From Bradyrhizobium cytisi (GTDB lineage: Bacteria > Pseudomonadota > Alphaproteobacteria > Rhizobiales > Xanthobacteraceae), in assembly GCF_008123515.1 (NCBI RefSeq), contig NZ_VSSR01000021.1:186001-250000 (forward strand): a stretch of 64,000 bases of DNA. The letters run 5' to 3'. This document shows, one piece after another, positions 43,391 through 52,833 of this stretch (position 1 is the first letter of the stretch; every line of letters begins with the position of its first letter). Below the pieces are notes generated by a model that saw only the letters and a program-made list of their open reading frames with translations, searched no databases and had not been told where the DNA came from. A program made the position numbers and the translations under genes.

Positions 43391-43543
43391 TGGTGCCAAG
43401 GCATCTCTTCAACCGACAGTTGGCGCGCGACTACAAGAACGTTCTAGGTCGCGCTCGGTTGGGCGCGCGCCGAAGAATTTTTTGCTAAGAATGAATTAGC
43501 GCGAGCAGGACCTACAGGGGCGACGATGCAGGGCGTCGATCTT

Positions 43544-45490
43544 TCAGTACCACTTGCCTTGAAGTTCAACCCCTCTTAGTTCCTTGATCATTGGGATCAT
43601 GCCTTCGGTCGGCACCCTTCCATCTGTCAGGTGGTCCAATAGCTCGTGGACTTGAAGAACACGCGGCATTCCCGCTTTGTCGTATAACGGCTCGTCCATC
43701 AGCCACGCGAACTCAACGAATGGCGACACGACACGCCATTCGATCGATTTGGCCCAGGACACGTCGAAGTTTGTGCCTTTTGGCTCCTTCGCGACCCGGT
43801 CTGCAAGTGACCGCGCCTGGTCGACCTTCTCCAGGATGAACTTCTTTCTCTTCTCGAAGACGCTCGGCTTTCCAAGCTCGAAGTCGAGAGGCAGCTCGTA
43901 GGAAAAACATTCGATCAAGATAAGCCGGTCGTTCAGCCGGACGGCGGCGTCGACCTCGCGCGGATTGCCGCTTGTCCACTTGAGGTCGCCTTCGAGGCAG
44001 AGGTCAAGTCCTCGAGCCCGGATCGCGCTGCGTACGGAGTTCTCAAAGCTTTCGCCGCCGCCGGCCGCCTTGCGCAGACCCACGAAGATCGTATGCAGGG
44101 CAGGTAGGATCGCCGCCAGATCGATCATTACCTTGCCCATCGATGGAAGAAGGATTGGGCGCTTACCGCCACTCCAGAGACCAATGTTCTTCTGAGCTTC
44201 TTCGCTCAAGGATATGAACTCGACGGCTTTGCGCACCTCTTCGACAGTAAATACCTTTTCGTGTCCGAGTTGCTTTGCGAACCAAACCGCTTCACCCGCG
44301 AATTCGTCGAGGTCGAAACTGACCATCGTGTAGCCGCGGAACATCAGGTTAGTGAAGTTGTTCATCGTCCGGTCGCGGCGCTGCGCCCACGTAGAATGAT
44401 GCATCGTGATGCCGACGTAGGTGCCAAAGAACGCGGCAGCCCACACCGCGAACAGTACCGCGTCGAAATCGATCCCGTACTTCAGCCTGAACGGTTCGCT
44501 CATAAATGCATTTTCCTTTCGGAACTGCGCCAAGGAGAACGAGCCGATCTCGAAGTTGGTGGCGCCGTACCCGCGTCCGATGCGACCCGCGACGCTGTTC
44601 CAGGCGGGATACTCTTCCGTCTTCGGGTTCGGCTTCAACTGGGCGAACTTGATCGTGTCGCCACCTTCGGCTTCAGTCTCGCCGGCATTTTCTTCGTCGA
44701 GCCAGGTGCCAAGCCGCGTATGAAAGCCAAAGGTTTCGGCGTTCCTCGCGTCGTGAAGCTCGAACGTGAGAGGGTTGACGACGCTATCCTTGTAGCGGTG
44801 CGACCCTAGTGCAGGGTCCCACTTGATCATCGATCCCTTGCCGATGCATCGCATCGCGGCCGATGCCCGCCAGTATTCGTAGCAAAGCCCCTCGATGGCG
44901 AACACGTCTATCAAGTCGGACCGGCGGAAGTCGGTCATCACGATCTGGTCTGTTTCGCGCAAAGCCTGGTAGGCCTTCTTCGCCTTCAATTTCCCTCCAT
45001 ACGCTTCGGCCATGGCTTCATACCAGGTGCCGTCGAGTAGGGTCTGTAATCGCGTCCGGCGGACAGGACCAAGGTCATCGGTTTTGTTAAGCGCACCGTG
45101 CTTCGCGTATGCGAGCTCGGCGATGCCGCGCACCAACATCACGGTGGCATCGTCGTTGTTGAACCCGTGCGCCTCCGCGAGCATGGGGCGCAGACGCCGA
45201 TGGAGATGAAACCAAAATCCAGGAGAGTGACCTCGAACGAGCGCTGCGATCTCCGCCTCGACTTTGTCCAGATACGCGCGGAAGACGAGCCACACCTGAT
45301 CGCCTGCGGCTTCGCCCAGCGGGATGAGCTGAGGTGCCAACTCCCGTTGTCGCAGTTCGCGAGGAACGTCGACGAGCCGCCGACGAATTTCCGCGTGATG
45401 TTTGAACATCAGATACGGAAACGTCTGCGAGTAGTAGAACTGCGTTACGACAAGCGGATCCTCTCCACCCGCCTTTGTTCGAATATTCAT
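43544..45490 (-). CDS. Orphan 648-residue protein, possible PD-(D/E)XK-like core
   Basis: A long soluble protein of no family I recognise. The N-terminal 480 residues are helical and mixed, with blocks such as FYYSQTFPYLMFKHHAEIRR and TMVSFDLDEFAGEAVWFAKQ. Near the C-terminus, GDLKW then EVDAAVRLNDRLILIECFS (about 501-530) resembles the beta hairpin of PD-(D/E)XK nucleases: Asp514 and Glu527 fit, but the catalytic Lys place holds Phe529. That could mean an inactive or diverged nuclease fold. It has no partner gene and no strong ribosome site, and lies next to almost 1 kb of non-coding DNA. Origin by transfer is likely. Function unknown. Confidence 0.6.
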   Translation of the reverse strand: MNIRTKAGGEDPLVVTQFYYSQTFPYLMFKHHAEIRRRLVDVPRELRQRELAPQLIPLGEAAGDQVWLVFRAYLDKVEAEIAALVRGHSPGFWFHLHRRLRPMLAEAHGFNNDDATVMLVRGIAELAYAKHGALNKTDDLGPVRRTRLQTLLDGTWYEAMAEAYGGKLKAKKAYQALRETDQIVMTDFRRSDLIDVFAIEGLCYEYWRASAAMRCIGKGSMIKWDPALGSHRYKDSVVNPLTFELHDARNAETFGFHTRLGTWLDEENAGETEAEGGDTIKFAQLKPNPKTEEYPAWNSVAGRIGRGYGATNFEIGSFSLAQFRKENAFMSEPFRLKYGIDFDAVLFAVWAAAFFGTYVGITMHHSTWAQRRDRTMNNFTNLMFRGYTMVSFDLDEFAGEAVWFAKQLGHEKVFTVEEVRKAVEFISLSEEAQKNIGLWSGGKRPILLPSMGKVMIDLAAILPALHTIFVGLRKAAGGGESFENSVRSAIRARGLDLCLEGDLKWTSGNPREVDAAVRLNDRLILIECFSYELPLDFELGKPSVFEKRKKFILEKVDQARSLADRVAKEPKGTNFDVSWAKSIEWRVVSPFVEFAWLMDEPLYDKAGMPRVLQVHELLDHLTDGRVPTEGMIPMIKELRGVELQGKWY

Positions 45491-46436
45491 TCACGCGATC
45501 TCATCATCCGGTCGCTGGATGCGACCTGGGACTCGAAAATTCTCTCAGAGACAAGGGTTTAGGCCTGAAAACATAGCATTTTGCGCGAAGGGCGTCGACT
45601 CGATAGTTTCTCGCGAACCTGCCGTCGGAGCAGCGTGGTGCGAGGCTATTCGAAGGCGCATCGTTCCTCGTTCGTGGCTCTGCAGTCTGTTGAAATCGGC
45701 GAAGGAGTGAAACGAGTCGCCGCTTCGAATCGATCAAGGACTCGATTGGGACCGAAAGGCAGATAGGCTATCGACGACATGTCGTTTCAGATCACGAGTC
45801 CATCCGAAAGGATTCGTTTGCATCTGCGCCACAACTTATTTGGAAGCGAAATAGAGTGAGGCACGCCTTTCACGGTGTGAGGTGAAAGGCGAAGCCAACA
45901 AGTCGCTGCTGTCGAGTCCTTCCACAACTAGCACAGTCGCCGCGAGCGAGCACTTGCCGAGGTCGGGAGTGGCGGAGAAAGTGGGAATCTCTTCCCCGAT
46001 GCAGCAAATGCGCGAAAAACGCCGAAAAACAAGGATTCCAAAAAGGTCCGGTCGAGTTTTGTGACCACCGCTGTGTACCACTTAGGCGGCCGTCGGACCA
46101 TCAATCTCGGCCGATTTCGGGGCAATTGGGGCAACTAACGCGCTCCCTGCGCTTCAAGGAATCCTCGAACGCGGTCTGCTCCGCCAGACCCGCGGCGTCG
46201 GCCTGCCGGCCGCCTCCAGCATTTACGGCGTTTTCGAAGGTCCGGATCGGGGTTGAGGTTGGTCCAGCTCGACGCTCACATGGCCGGCGCGTTCTCCCGC
46301 CGCGGCCCGTCCTCCGCCGACGCCCCGGACCGCACTTGGATTGCGGTGCGGGCGATTCCTTGCGAGATTCCTGGTTGGCCTCCTGGCTTTGAGCATCCGC
46401 GGATGCGGAACGTCCGGGCTTATGATTGGCAGGGTG
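45491..46436. other. Long stretch without a recognised gene
   Basis: Almost 1 kb between the orphan gene and the STAND regulator. Short frames on both strands have no ribosome sites or consistent codon use. The left part (45500-46100) is visibly less GC-rich than the rest of the window. It holds one clear 10-bp inverted repeat (45864-45891). The right part (46140-46436) has coding-like composition but no intact frame and may be decayed sequence. Confidence 0.5.
45864..45891. repeat. Perfect 10-bp inverted repeat in the gene-free stretch
   Basis: CGCCTTTCAC - 8 bases - GTGAAAGGCG. It could be an RNA hairpin or a dimer-binding site; there is no gene immediately downstream on either strand. Confidence 0.45.
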
Positions 46437-49247
46437 TCACGCAAATGTTGAGAACAGTTGACGAGCCGCTCGAACCTCAGGTGTCTCGTTGCTCTCCCTG
46501 AACTTGGCACAGATAGGACCGAGAAGATTCCTCGCCTGAGTTCTCAGGCCTGATGCAGCCCATAGCGCCGCCAAGCTCGTTGCTGATCTTAGCTCCCAGA
46601 TCGCCGCGCCTTGACGGACGGCTACCCGCAAAGCCTGTTTGAGGAGGGCGTCGGCCTGCGCCTGTTCACCGCCGGAGAGGCGCACGATTTCTGCGCGCAG
46701 GCGCAGGATCTCGGGGTCGCAAAGCCCTTCGCCGTTGGTTTCGGATTGTCGTTCGAGTTCGTTTAGCAGGTGGCTCGCGGGCTCAAGTCTTCCCATTTCG
46801 ATCAGAGCGGTCGCGAGTTCGGCTTTGAAGCGGTTGTGATTGGCCGAAATTCCTCGGTCGTCCAACCGCGCGATTCCCGCAGCCAGTTCCTTAGCGCCCG
46901 TTTCCACTTCTCCCTGACGGATCAGGATCATCCCTCGAAGTGAAGGCACCCAGCTGGCATACGGCCGATGACGCTGGCCGTAGGTCTCGAGCCGGGTCAG
47001 ATATTTCTCGGCCAGGTCCAGGCGACCGGCGAAGATCGCGGTCGGACACGCCGCCTGCTGGAGAGCGTAGAATTCTGAAACCGGGTCCGTTCGAGATTCG
47101 GCTTCACGAACGGCCTCTTGCGCCGTGCTGATGGCCTCTCCGATTTCGCCGCGCAGGAACTGGACCTGCGCGAGCGTGCTCAGTGCCAGGCTCCTTTGAT
47201 CGTAGACCAGTCTCGCATCCATCGGAGTGTCCGACCGATCCAAGCGCTCCAGCACGCTCTGCAGGAGACGTGCGGATTCGATCTGGTCACCCATCGCGTG
47301 GCGGACGTTGGCGGTCAGCCGGTCTCCTACGAGTATCGCGGCAGCGTCGCCATTGCGGAGCCCCAGCTCTCTGAATGCCTCGGCATGTGCTGCCGAGACC
47401 TTGAATCGACCAGCGTTCCAGGCGTTGACCATCAGGCTCCATCTGGCCCTCAATTGGTGCGGCAGATCGCCGAGCTTTTCCGCGATTGCAAGCGCGCGCT
47501 CGGCGATCGCGATCATATGCCGTCCATGGGAGTCGATCTGGAGCAGCGATGCAAACAGTTCGACAAGGAGCCGCATCTCGGTTCCGGGATCGGCCGCAAG
47601 ATCTGCGGACTCGAGCGCGTGGTCGACGCGCGCGCGGCACTCCTCGACGAGCTGCCACGACCACCAGAGGGGAACGGACGCGAGTGTGAGCGGCAGTCCG
47701 ATCGTGTATGCCTCTCCATGCGCGAAGCTCCAGTCGAGAGCCGCGCGTACGTCGTCGATCTGCACCGGCGCCCCTCGGCGTAGCCGCTCGAGCATAAGCA
47801 ATGCGTGCCGCTGACGAACGGTCGCTTCCTCGCCTTCCTGGCGAAGACGATCCAGCGCAAAATGTCTCGTTGTGACCAGCATCCGGAAGCGCCGTGTATA
47901 TCCGTCGGATTCGGTCGAAAGAAGAGATTTAGCGGCCAAAGCAGCGAGGTCGCGGATCACCGCCACGGCAGGGTGGCTTTCATCCGCGGCGACCGCGGCG
48001 TCCTCGGCGGTGAACGAGCCGGCGAAGACCGACAATCGCCGAAACAGCGCGCGCTCAGAGGACGAGAGCAGATCGTGACCCCACTGGAGCATCTCGGTGA
48101 GCGTCCGATGGCGAGTGATGGCTGTCCTTCGCGAGCCCAGGTCTTCGAGCTGCAGCCGGCCGAGCTGTTCGGCCAGGCATCTGACGCCCAACGCACCTGC
48201 CTGCACCGCCGCCATCTCGATCGCGAGCGGCAGGCCGTCCAGGGCACGGCAGAGGGCGCAGACATAAGGTGCTTCGTGATCGCCAAGAGCGAAGCTCCCA
48301 GCAGCCGCTGCACGTTCAGCAAACAATTGGACGGCCGAATAGCTCAAGGCCTGCTGCGCCGAAGCCAGATCGGCGGGAGGAATATCGAGCGGATCGACGC
48401 GGTAGATCCATTCTCCTTCCACCCGGAGTATCTCGCGGCTGGTCGCGATGATGCGGACCCGTGGCGCACCTCGCGCCATCGCTTCGCAAAAAAGAGCGGC
48501 CGCCTCGACGAGGTGCTCGCAATTGTCCAGCAGTATCAGGACGCTCCTGTCCTTCAGCCCCGCGACCAGCATCTCCGTTGGATTTCCTGAAAGCACCACC
48601 TTTCCCAGCGCGGTTGCGATCGCTGTCGGGACCCGCTCGGGCTTGGCCACCGACGCAAGGTCGACGAAGACCGCGCCGTCGGGAAACTCGCGTTCCAATC
48701 GGGTCGACACGGCTTGGGCCAACCTCGTTTTTCCAATGCCTCCGGCACCTGCCACCGTCACCAGCCGGTTCTGTCGGATCAATGCGGCCAGATGGTTGAT
48801 GGCGGCCTCTCGTCCGATCAGCGACGAGGGGGATTGCGGAATGCCTTCCTGCGTGCGGGGCTCCCGCACCGGCGCACTCGGCTTGTCTTCAATCGTTATA
48901 GGAGCCGCAAGCCGGTAGCCCCGACCGGACTCCGTCTGGATAAGGGACGCGCCGCCTTGGGTTCGCCCGAGCGCGTTGCGGAGCTTGGAGACGTGCGCTC
49001 GAACTGTGCCGTCGTCGACGTGGACTCGTCCCCAGACGCGCGCAACCAAGTCCTCTGGGCTCACGAGGTCGCCGCGAGCCTCTATCAGTGCGAGCAGGAT
49101 TTCGAAGCCGCGGGGGCCAAGAGGGATCGGAGTTTCGCCGTCAAAAATCTGTCGCTTGAGGCGATCCAGGCGCACGCCTCCGAAACGAAGCACAACGTGT
49201 TCCGAGATGGCTCCTTCGGCCGTCCGCTCGCCCGCAAGTGTCATCAT
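46437..49247 (-). CDS. STAND-ATPase transcriptional regulator (OmpR-type wHTH + NTPase + TPR)
   Basis: A 936-residue regulator. Residues 15-115 are an OmpR/CadC-type winged helix (LGPRGFEILLALIEARGDLV, VDDGTVRAHVSKLRNALGR). Residues 143-400 are a STAND ATPase with P-loop AGAGGIGKT (167-175) and Walker B SVLILLDNCEHL. The C-terminal 450 residues are TPR-like helices. Such AfsR/MalT-like proteins bind a ligand through the TPR part, oligomerise with ATP and activate transcription. It is divergent from the hydrolase-SDR-HD-NmrA genes, with 111 bases between start codons, so it is the likely activator of that set. A longer frame to 49565 lacks family similarity. Confidence 0.82.
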   Translation of the reverse strand: MMTLAGERTAEGAISEHVVLRFGGVRLDRLKRQIFDGETPIPLGPRGFEILLALIEARGDLVSPEDLVARVWGRVHVDDGTVRAHVSKLRNALGRTQGGASLIQTESGRGYRLAAPITIEDKPSAPVREPRTQEGIPQSPSSLIGREAAINHLAALIRQNRLVTVAGAGGIGKTRLAQAVSTRLEREFPDGAVFVDLASVAKPERVPTAIATALGKVVLSGNPTEMLVAGLKDRSVLILLDNCEHLVEAAALFCEAMARGAPRVRIIATSREILRVEGEWIYRVDPLDIPPADLASAQQALSYSAVQLFAERAAAAGSFALGDHEAPYVCALCRALDGLPLAIEMAAVQAGALGVRCLAEQLGRLQLEDLGSRRTAITRHRTLTEMLQWGHDLLSSSERALFRRLSVFAGSFTAEDAAVAADESHPAVAVIRDLAALAAKSLLSTESDGYTRRFRMLVTTRHFALDRLRQEGEEATVRQRHALLMLERLRRGAPVQIDDVRAALDWSFAHGEAYTIGLPLTLASVPLWWSWQLVEECRARVDHALESADLAADPGTEMRLLVELFASLLQIDSHGRHMIAIAERALAIAEKLGDLPHQLRARWSLMVNAWNAGRFKVSAAHAEAFRELGLRNGDAAAILVGDRLTANVRHAMGDQIESARLLQSVLERLDRSDTPMDARLVYDQRSLALSTLAQVQFLRGEIGEAISTAQEAVREAESRTDPVSEFYALQQAACPTAIFAGRLDLAEKYLTRLETYGQRHRPYASWVPSLRGMILIRQGEVETGAKELAAGIARLDDRGISANHNRFKAELATALIEMGRLEPASHLLNELERQSETNGEGLCDPEILRLRAEIVRLSGGEQAQADALLKQALRVAVRQGAAIWELRSATSLAALWAASGLRTQARNLLGPICAKFRESNETPEVRAARQLFSTFA

Positions 49248-49358
49248 CGGCCGCTCGCCACACCGCAACAATTCTTCACAACACGCAACATGCTTGCCGG
49301 TGCCGTCCAATCTACAGTTTGCACGGCCCGATTGTCGTCGACAAGGACAGAGCTGGCG

Positions 49359-50099
49359 ATGGGGAACACAAAGCCGAGAACGGTTATCCTGGTCCATGGC
49401 GCTTGGACCGACGGCTCCTGCTGGTCGTCGGTAATCGCTCAGCTCAATGGCGCAGCAGTCGAGACCACAGCAGTCCAACTTCCGTTGTCCTCGTTGGCTG
49501 AGGATGTCGCGACCGTTCAGCGGGCCATGGCTCTTGAGGAAGGACCGCTGCTGCTGGTGGGACATTCGTATGGTGGCGTGGTCATCACCCAGGCTGGCGA
49601 TGATCCGAGGGTCGCGGGGCTCGTCTACGTGGCGGCGTTCGCACCCGATGCGGATCAGTCCGCCTTGACCTTGGCCGAACTGCTTCCGCCATCGCCGGCG
49701 GCATCGGAGCTGGAGCGCGATGGCTCAGGCTTCTTCAAGCTCACCCGCAAGGGGATCCTCGAGGACTTCGCCCAGGACCTGATCGTCGGACAGAAAGAAG
49801 TCATGATCGCTACTCAGGGACCGATATCCATCCACGCACTCGGCGCACCGGTCAGCAGCACCGCCTGGAGAGGCAGGTCCTGCTGGTACGTACTGGCCGA
49901 AAATGATCGCACCATCTGGCCCGCGCTTCAGGAAAGAATGTCGAGTCACATCGGCGCAGAGACCATCCGCGTTCCTGCCGGCCACGTCGCGATGCTCTCC
50001 TGTCCTCAAAAGGTCGCCGAGGTGATCCTGCTCGCAACCGCGGCAACGCCCTCACGAAAGAAATGCGAGCACATGCCCCCAGAGGGGAGCAGACCATGA
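49359..50099 (+). CDS. Alpha/beta hydrolase (first of the accessory enzyme set)
   Basis: A 246-residue alpha/beta hydrolase. TVILVHGAWTDGSCW holds the oxyanion HGAW turn, and the nucleophile is Ser70 in LLVGHSYGGVV. The charge-relay His is in PAGHVAMLSCP near the C-terminus. The pattern matches the small esterase family often annotated as methylesterase or salicylate-esterase-like. It starts 111 bases from the divergent STAND regulator. Its stop overlaps the ATG of an NmrA-like fragment (ATGA), showing that an NmrA gene once followed it. The last 15 residues look unlike the family. Confidence 0.8.
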   Translation: MGNTKPRTVILVHGAWTDGSCWSSVIAQLNGAAVETTAVQLPLSSLAEDVATVQRAMALEEGPLLLVGHSYGGVVITQAGDDPRVAGLVYVAAFAPDADQSALTLAELLPPSPAASELERDGSGFFKLTRKGILEDFAQDLIVGQKEVMIATQGPISIHALGAPVSSTAWRGRSCWYVLAENDRTIWPALQERMSSHIGAETIRVPAGHVAMLSCPQKVAEVILLATAATPSRKKCEHMPPEGSRP

Positions 50100-50194
50100 G
50101 CCAGGCAAACATTCTGATCAGCGGGGCGACCGGACGCACGTGGGGCGCTGCTGTCAACGAATTGCTCAACATTGGAAAGAGCGTGCGGGCCTAG
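50096..50194 (+). pseudogene. Truncated NmrA-like gene fragment
   Basis: A 32-codon frame, MSQANILISGATGRTWGAAV and onward to KSVRA, then TAG. It matches residues 1-32 of the intact NmrA-like protein at 52834 (SDILVSGATGRTGGAAIDEL ... GKRVRA), with the last Gly of the GATGRTG motif changed to Trp. The sequence then runs into the leader of the SDR gene. It is a remnant of a second NmrA copy, cut short by deletion. Confidence 0.75.
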
Positions 50195-50238
50195 GCGTCT
50201 CCAACTGGAGGCTTCCGGTATCAACGAAAGCGCATATC

Positions 50239-51090
50239 ATGCCGAAGACGTGGTTTATTACGGGTGCGAGCAGCGGCTTCGGACGTGAGCTGACCGAGCT
50301 GCTGCTTCATCGTGGCGACACGGTAGCCGCCACAGTCCGCAAGCCCGAGGCTCTCCAGGACCTCGCGAGCAAGTATCGCGAGCGTCTTTGGGTCGCGGTC
50401 CTCGACGTCACGGACGGCGAGGGCGTGCGCCAAATTGTCAGCCGAGCCTTCGCCGATTTGGGGCGGATCGACGTCGTGGTCAGCAACGCCGGCTACGCGC
50501 TGTTCGGCGCGGCGGAAGAGGTCAGCGACGCGCAGATCGAGCGCCAGATCGACACCAATCTACTTGGGTCGATCCGGCTCGCCCGCGCGGCAATCCCCCA
50601 CCTTCGGCGACAGGGCGGTGGGCGGATCATTCAGATCTCGTCGTCTGTTGGGCAGGCTGCCTATCCGACGATGGGCGTCTACGCGGCCACCAAGTGGGGT
50701 GTCGAAGGCTTCTTCGAGGGTACGATCCCGGAGATCGCTCCGTTCGGCATCGAGGTCACGCTGGTTGAGCCAGGCGCTTCACGCACGAATTTTGCTTCGT
50801 CCAGCGCTGATATGGGCCAAATCCTTCTGGTCTATGAACAGACGCCTGCCGGCGAATTTCGCCGCAAGGCAGAGTCGGCCGGCCTCGCGATGTTTCCCGG
50901 TGATCCGCGCAAGGTCGCTGCGGCGATCATCGCCTCGGCCGATCAGGCCCCGGCGCCAAGGCGCTTGACGCTCGGCAGTGACGCCTACGCGCTCGTCCAT
51001 GCGGCCCTGACGGAGCGGCTGGCGGTCCTGGAAAATCAGGAAGCATTGGCGCGCTCGACCGACATAGCGATCCAGGGAGCCGCAGTCTGA
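50239..51090 (+). CDS. Short-chain dehydrogenase/reductase
   Basis: A 283-residue classical SDR. The cofactor motif TGASSGFGRELTEL is at residues 8-21, NAG in VVSNAGYALFG, and the catalytic YAATKWG with the serine strand IIQISSSVGQAA. It oxidises or reduces an alcohol/carbonyl with NAD(P). The start at 50239 is the first family-like ATG; the upstream in-frame part belongs to the NmrA fragment region. Probably part of the STAND-controlled enzyme set. Confidence 0.85.
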   Translation: MPKTWFITGASSGFGRELTELLLHRGDTVAATVRKPEALQDLASKYRERLWVAVLDVTDGEGVRQIVSRAFADLGRIDVVVSNAGYALFGAAEEVSDAQIERQIDTNLLGSIRLARAAIPHLRRQGGGRIIQISSSVGQAAYPTMGVYAATKWGVEGFFEGTIPEIAPFGIEVTLVEPGASRTNFASSSADMGQILLVYEQTPAGEFRRKAESAGLAMFPGDPRKVAAAIIASADQAPAPRRLTLGSDAYALVHAALTERLAVLENQEALARSTDIAIQGAAV

Positions 51091-51199
51091 CCGTTCAAAT
51101 CGAAGGAGCGGGACGTCGCCGCCATCGTCTCTGACAAGGATTGCACACTTCGCGACATCACCTTCACGCAATCAAGCGCGAAACAATGGAGAAAGAAAA

Positions 51200-51796
51200 A
51201 TGGTGAAATACAGCGAGTTTGAATTCAGGACACAGCCGTGGTTCGAAGCGTCATGGTTCGACCGGTCCAATTTCAAGGGTTTCAGCCATTTCATCCCGAT
51301 GAAGACGATCGTCATTCACTGCTTTGACCCTCGAGCATCAGAGATTCCAAAGGCGGTCGCCGATCATTTTGGAGATGAGGTCTACCCTGGAGAGAACATC
51401 CTCGATGAACATGGCAACCGGATCGGAAACACGCGAACGCTGTTCGTCGTGTCCAACGCGGGCGGCCGGGCCCTTTCGGCCCTGCAATCAGTGGCCACGA
51501 TGGACTATCTCTTTCAGGTTCAGAAGGTCGTTGTTGTGCACCATTCATTCTGCGGCGCGACGGCCTTCTTGCCGGAGACTCTCGTTGCTGATTTCCACGA
51601 TCATCATCACGCCGACATTTCGAAGATGTTTGAGCATGATAGCCTTGCTATCACGGACTACGAGAAATCGATCAGGCACGATGTCGAACTGCTCCGCGCC
51701 AGTCCGGCAGTCCCGAAGCACATCAAGCTCTACGGTTTCTTTTTCGAGATGAATTCGGGCAAGTTAACCGAGGTTGTCCGGGACGTTCCCGCGTAG
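51200..51796 (+). CDS. Beta-carbonic-anhydrase-like protein
   Basis: A 198-residue protein with the full beta-CA metal and dyad pattern: C41-x-D43-x-R45 in HCFDPR, and H115-x-x-C118 in HHSFCGA, giving Cys-His-Cys zinc ligands and the Asp/Arg pair. Overall similarity to housekeeping beta-CAs is otherwise weak; it resembles the divergent CA-like proteins found in fungi and in some metabolite clusters. The expected activity is CO2 hydration or a related hydrolysis. It lies between the SDR and the HD hydrolase. A good GGAGAAAG site precedes the start. Confidence 0.72.
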   Translation: MVKYSEFEFRTQPWFEASWFDRSNFKGFSHFIPMKTIVIHCFDPRASEIPKAVADHFGDEVYPGENILDEHGNRIGNTRTLFVVSNAGGRALSALQSVATMDYLFQVQKVVVVHHSFCGATAFLPETLVADFHDHHHADISKMFEHDSLAITDYEKSIRHDVELLRASPAVPKHIKLYGFFFEMNSGKLTEVVRDVPA

Positions 51797-51920
51797 AATG
51801 CGGCGCGCAAGCGAACGCGGCCGAGTCGCAAGCAGACGCTTGCGATCATGGACGCGGGTTTGGCTGCAGACGCGCTGGAAGTTGTGAAGTGTGGTGTGTG
51901 ATCGACTTACAGGACATCTC

Positions 51921-52544
51921 ATGATCGTAGATATCAAGGTTCCGGATAGCAGCATCGTACGCCAGGCCGAAGAGCTCGTGCGCTCCGTTTCCGATGACAC
52001 ACTCTTCAACCATGTGATGCGCTGCTACTGGTTCGGCGAGCTGTTCGCGCAGCAGGAAGGCAAGAAGGTCGACAGCGAGCTGATGTTTCTTTCAACCATC
52101 CTGCATGACCTCGGTCTTACCACCCATGCACCCGGCCCGCACCGGTTCGAGATCGAAGGCGCGAGCGCGGCGCGGGCATTCCTGCGGGAGCAGGGCGTGA
52201 CGGAGGATCGAGCCCAGAAAGTTTGGGATAACATCGCGTTGCATACCTGGGACGTGAATCAATTCAGGGGCGACACAAGTCGTTTGATGCAGCGTGGCCT
52301 CGCCTACGACGTCTCCGGTGTGCAGGACGCGCGACTCGACCCCGCTGACGTTGCCGAAGTGGTTCGGCGATATCCGCGACTCAATTTCAAGCGGGCGTTC
52401 AACGAAATGCTCAATCATGAGCTCGACTGCAAGCAACCCTATCCGCACTGGTTTCACATCTGCTCTCGCATTGCGCACAACAGGTCGCCGCTCACCATTG
52501 TGGATGCGCCGGTCGTTCTTGACTGGGCGCCGTTCGATGAGTGA
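51921..52544 (+). CDS. HD-domain hydrolase (cyanamide-hydratase-like)
   Basis: A 207-residue HD protein. The metal ligands are His31 (LFNHVMRCYWFG) and His62-Asp63 (STILHDLGLT). The layout matches the family that includes fungal cyanamide hydratase and yeast Ddi2/Ddi3, which hydrate cyanamide to urea; many bacterial members have unknown substrates. A decayed second HD fragment follows directly downstream. Neighbours are the CA-like and NmrA-like genes. Confidence 0.75.
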   Translation: MIVDIKVPDSSIVRQAEELVRSVSDDTLFNHVMRCYWFGELFAQQEGKKVDSELMFLSTILHDLGLTTHAPGPHRFEIEGASAARAFLREQGVTEDRAQKVWDNIALHTWDVNQFRGDTSRLMQRGLAYDVSGVQDARLDPADVAEVVRRYPRLNFKRAFNEMLNHELDCKQPYPHWFHICSRIAHNRSPLTIVDAPVVLDWAPFDE

Positions 52545-52586
52545 GCGGGCGTTTTGTCGCGACGGTGCTTCCTTTCGGCTCGCGGG

Positions 52587-52796
52587 GTTTCGCAGTCGGA
52601 CATCGACCTCGTACGGACCGCGATCGCACTCCGTACGACTCCAGGGATCCCGCAGCACATGCATCCGCTCGTTGCGCTCGTAACTGCTGGTGTCGAAATG
52701 GATGAGCTGGGCATCTCTTGTCGCGATTGCAGCGATGAAGAGCCTCCACCGAGGCAACTCTGTACTGTCGTCCGTCAATCGGCGTGGCCGAGTTAG
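52587..52796 (+). pseudogene. Fragment of a second HD-hydrolase gene
   Basis: A frame without a proper start encodes VRTAIALRTTPGIPQHMHPL followed by VALVTAGVEMDELGIS, which corresponds to the C-terminal half of cyanamide-hydratase-like HD proteins (IALHTTPG...HMHP...VTAGVEMDVLG). The N-terminal HD motif is missing. It differs from the C-terminus of the intact HD gene next to it (IALHTWDVNQFRGD), so it comes from a different paralogue. Confidence 0.65.
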
Positions 52797-52833
52797 GCGT
52801 GAGGCGCTTCCCAATGACCAAAGGATCAAAGCG

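Noticed and set aside
45519..46392. Several 60-88 residue frames in the gene-free stretch
   Set aside because: No ribosome site, no codon bias, and mutual overlap on both strands.
49248..49565. 106-residue N-terminal extension of the STAND regulator
   Set aside because: It covers the start of the divergent hydrolase gene and has no family similarity; the winged helix begins shortly after the ATG at 49247.
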